41,414 nt of DNA from Snodgrassella alvi (GTDB lineage: Bacteria; Pseudomonadota; Gammaproteobacteria; Burkholderiales; Neisseriaceae). The notes under the pieces are model-generated. The model worked only from the letters and a program-made list of their open reading frames with translations. It had not been told where the DNA came from and did no database searches. The stretch is taken from assembly GCF_002777745.1 (NCBI RefSeq), contig NZ_MEIO01000030.1:1-41414 (forward strand), given 5' to 3'. Both the position numbers and the translations under genes were made by a program. Shown piece after piece: positions 38,950 to 41,414 of this stretch (within the stretch, counting starts at the first letter, position 1; each line of letters opens with the position of its first letter).

Positions 38950-41414
38950 TTACCAAAGAACTTTAAGTCCTACTGATCCATTTACTGGAGCTTTTACCTT
39001 GGTATCACTACCATTAGACCAAGTATGGCCAATCTCACCATAGACTGAGACATTATCGTTGACATCATAGCTTCCGCCAACAGCTACCTCAGTGCTGGTA
39101 TGTCCACCGCCATTATGTAATGTGGTAGAGGCATTTCGAGTAGTAAAGGTAGTGTGATCAGTTCCATTAGGAGAATAGAACAAGTTCAAACGTGTATATG
39201 GACGTAATGTACCTTTACCTGTCTGATAATTGCCTTCCATACGAGCTCCAACACGGAACAGCCATGCATCATTGTGTCCCTGTTTAACAGTAGTATTACC
39301 ACTGATATTACTGTCATCCAGATCCAGCCACTGATGTACGATCTGAGCCTGTGGTTCTAGCTTCCACGCACTGTTACCTAAGGAGAACGGTTTACCAGCT
39401 TCAACAGAAGCAGTTACACCGTGACCTTTTTGTTTACTGTTCGTGTTGCCGTCAGGTTTAATGTCAACATTATGCCGTGCGCCTTGTAAAACTAAATCTA
39501 CATATGCACCGTTGTCATGGGTGTAATTTCCATAAGCACCGAGGAAGTAAGATTTAGTAGCATTGTTACCAACACGGCCATTAACACCGCTGGCAAAGCC
39601 ATCTACATCCAGATCTCCATGCAGATAACCTAAATAGCCACCAACATGCCAGCCGTTATGTTGCCAGATATCACTACCTAACTGTAGACCAGCATAATCG
39701 CCCTTACTGCGAGCATCTGCAGCACCATTCTGCTGGATATCTGTGCGAGAGGCAATGACTCTGCCCCAGCTCATATGCGAATCAGATTGTGCAGAGTTGC
39801 CCAGGCGTTGGTGCATATTACCCAGCATAATACTGTCAGCTTGACGCAACTGAGCACCCACAGCAGCATACAGTGGTACTTCTTTACGGTACAGTACTTT
39901 TGATTTAGATGATGTAGGATCTACAACCCTAGAGCGTAGATACCAGTCATTGCCTTCGCCATCAGTATCGCCTTTTGACAGACGATATTCAAAAGCGCCA
40001 GCATCAACATGCCCACCAGCCAAACTAAATGCTTCATCTTCACTGATACCTTCGACATTAATAATATCGATTCCATCAGTATCACCTGTATCAGCACCGA
40101 GGCCACCATCATTATGCACAGCAACAGAAGTCGTACCGGTTGCATCACCCGTAATAAGTAATTTATCGGTATTTCCTAAGGTAGTATCAAGCTCTAATTT
40201 ACCATTATCTCCGACATAATCTCCGTCAATTGTCAATAAATCACCAGCATTGTGATTATTACTCAAACTTATAGTACCCGCATTCATAACATTACCATGA
40301 ATGGTTGCTGTCTGAGTCGGTTCTATAGTTTTCAGTAATTCCGGTGATGGGGAAAGATCTAATGTTCCCTCATTAGCAATCACGAGGTTAGTGGTACTCA
40401 AGTCACCAGTTAAAGTAAGTTTGCCTTGTTTCTCAACATTGATATTGTCCCAGTTAAGAATAGCTACATTACCTTCGCTACCGCCGTTGGTAGAGGAACC
40501 TTTGAGCGTACCATGGATATTTAGGGTATCAATGTCGCCCTCACCCTTACCACCATCAATGGCCGTAATTTGAGAAATATCGGCACCCTGATTAATGGTA
40601 AGAATGTCATTACCTTTACCAAGCTCGATTGCTCCGATAACTTTGGAACCGTCCTCAAGAGTGACGTGAGCATTAGTATCGTCATCCTGAATGGCAACAC
40701 CCGCACCACCGGAAACAATTGCACCATTCTGCAAGGTAATAACGTTTGTTGCACCAGATGCACCAGATGTATGAATACCAGCACCTGTTTCACCTACTAC
40801 CTCATCAGCGACATTTATACTAATCACACCGGTATCGGAATTATTGATAGCCTTAATACCGACAGATCCAACAAGTTTACCGGTTGTCGTATAAGTTTGA
40901 CCATTTGGTGAATTATTTTCAATAACAACAGCCGCAGTACCGTTGCCTGTACCGTTGTTGCCTGAGCCGTTGCCGGTTTCATCAGAGCCGTTACCGGTTT
41001 CATCAGAGCCGTTACCGGTTTCATCAGAGCCGTTACCGGTTTCATCAGAGCCGTTACCGGTTCCATCAGAGCCGTTACCGGTTTCATCAGAGCCGTTACC
41101 GGTTTCATCAGAACCGTTACCGGTTTCATCGGAACCGTTGCCAGTTTCATCGGAACCGTTGCCGGTTTCATCAGAGCCGTTGCCAGTTTCATCGGAACCG
41201 TTACCGGTTTCATCAGAGCCGTTGCCAGTTTCATCGGAACCGTTGCCGGTTTCATCAGAGCCGTTGCCGGTTTCATCGGAACCGTTACCGGTTTCATCAG
41301 AGCCGTTGCCGGTTTCATCGGAACCGTTACCGGTTTCATCGGAACCGTTACCGGTTTCATCGGAACCGTTACCAGTTTCATCGGAACCGTTGCCGGTTTC
41401 ATCAGAGCCGTTGC
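38950..41414 (-). CDS. Autotransporter with tandem SDETGNG repeats (5' end outside window)
   Basis: The C-terminal 821 codons of an autotransporter whose start lies beyond the right edge. The N-terminal part in view is an array of SDETGNG heptads (to 40969). It continues without a stop through GNNGTGNGTAAVVIENNSPN and NGQTYTTTGKLVGSVGIKAI into a beta-helical passenger (IHGTLKGSSTNGGSEGN, WDNINVEKQGKLTLTGDLS). After a linker near KGDTDGEGNDWYLRSR comes a beta-barrel of about 300 residues ending SVGLKVLW, with an aromatic last residue. A GTG at 40827 can be mistaken for the start, but the frame is open far upstream and no signal peptide follows it. The product is probably a surface protein. Ligand and exact role are unknown. 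A terminator follows. Confidence 0.88.
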   Translation of the reverse strand, partial: NGSDETGNGSDETGNGSDETGNGSDETGNGSDETGNGSDETGNGSDETGNGSDETGNGSDETGNGSDETGNGSDETGNGSDETGNGSDETGNGSDETGNGSDETGNGSDETGNGSDGTGNGSDETGNGSDETGNGSDETGNGSDETGNGSGNNGTGNGTAAVVIENNSPNGQTYTTTGKLVGSVGIKAINNSDTGVISINVADEVVGETGAGIHTSGASGATNVITLQNGAIVSGGAGVAIQDDDTNAHVTLEDGSKVIGAIELGKGNDILTINQGADISQITAIDGGKGEGDIDTLNIHGTLKGSSTNGGSEGNVAILNWDNINVEKQGKLTLTGDLSTTNLVIANEGTLDLSPSPELLKTIEPTQTATIHGNVMNAGTISLSNNHNAGDLLTIDGDYVGDNGKLELDTTLGNTDKLLITGDATGTTSVAVHNDGGLGADTGDTDGIDIINVEGISEDEAFSLAGGHVDAGAFEYRLSKGDTDGEGNDWYLRSRVVDPTSSKSKVLYRKEVPLYAAVGAQLRQADSIMLGNMHQRLGNSAQSDSHMSWGRVIASRTDIQQNGAADARSKGDYAGLQLGSDIWQHNGWHVGGYLGYLHGDLDVDGFASGVNGRVGNNATKSYFLGAYGNYTHDNGAYVDLVLQGARHNVDIKPDGNTNSKQKGHGVTASVEAGKPFSLGNSAWKLEPQAQIVHQWLDLDDSNISGNTTVKQGHNDAWLFRVGARMEGNYQTGKGTLRPYTRLNLFYSPNGTDHTTFTTRNASTTLHNGGGHTSTEVAVGGSYDVNDNVSVYGEIGHTWSNGSDTKVKAPVNGSVGLKVLW
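40969..41414 (-). repeat. 21-bp tandem repeat coding for SDETGNG
   Basis: At least 21 consecutive 21-bp units continue past the window edge. Read on the minus strand in the autotransporter frame, 20 of the 21 encode Ser-Asp-Glu-Thr-Gly-Asn-Gly. One (near 41062) changes Glu to Gly. Nearly all other differences between units are synonymous (Ser TCT/TCC, Thr ACC/ACT, Gly GGC/GGT). The unit length is a multiple of three, so copy-number change would alter stalk length without breaking the frame. Confidence 0.93.

Noticed and set aside
40824-41402. 192-codon frame of MKPATVPMKP-type repeats on the minus strand
   Set aside because: It is an out-of-frame reading of the 21-bp array; the other minus-strand frame is continuous with the autotransporter barrel.

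Overview
The window reads as chromosomal DNA of a betaproteobacterium of the family Neisseriaceae. My best guess, from memory of protein sequences and not verified, is a Snodgrassella-like bee-gut symbiont. Supporting points are Neisseria-like NuoA-NuoN and 5S rRNA, an APH-type homoserine kinase, a regulatory-type EIIA(Man)-HPr-EI gene trio, a quinone-linked glucose dehydrogenase and large autotransporter genes in AT-rich surroundings.

Layout. Positions 1-1180 hold the 3' end of an rRNA operon (23S, 5S, terminator). Facing it is trmL (minus). Positions 1901-2453 hold a decayed IS3-family element. Positions 2673-5105 are a tightly coupled PTS operon (EIIA-Man, ptsH, ptsI) closed by a terminator. 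leuS (5452-8094) converges on gcd (8221-10602, minus) over a shared bidirectional terminator. Positions 10603-12575 are AT-rich and degraded, with an HxlR-type regulator facing a short-chain dehydrogenase that has decayed in place. Positions 12576-15128 encode a complete autotransporter, followed by about 0.75 kb of gene-free DNA. Next come thrB (minus) and tcyP (plus), divergent around a perfect inverted repeat; asd (minus) and murJ (plus), also divergent; and a frameshifted chorismate mutase/isochorismate lyase-like gene (minus).

Positions 22336-36609 are an uninterrupted 13-gene nuo operon (nuoABCDEFGHIJKLMN, with separate nuoC and nuoD, so 14 subunits) for respiratory complex I. A 17/19 match to the Fur-box consensus lies in its leader. 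proB follows behind a strong terminator. The last 3.5 kb holds about 1 kb of AT-rich non-coding DNA and a second autotransporter on the minus strand. Its frame stays open through a 21-bp tandem repeat, at least 21 copies of a seven-residue SDETGNG unit, and leaves the right edge of the window.

How the genes fit together. Complex I and the glucose dehydrogenase both pass electrons to the quinone pool, and neither needs sugar uptake. The PTS genes here include no sugar permease and look regulatory. The two autotransporters are candidate surface or adhesion factors. I see no CRISPR array, tRNA, phage or defence island. The most interesting items are the in-frame heptad array, the Fur box ahead of the nuo operon, the A7-tract frameshift in the chorismate-mutase-like gene, and the intact regulator left beside a dead SDR gene.
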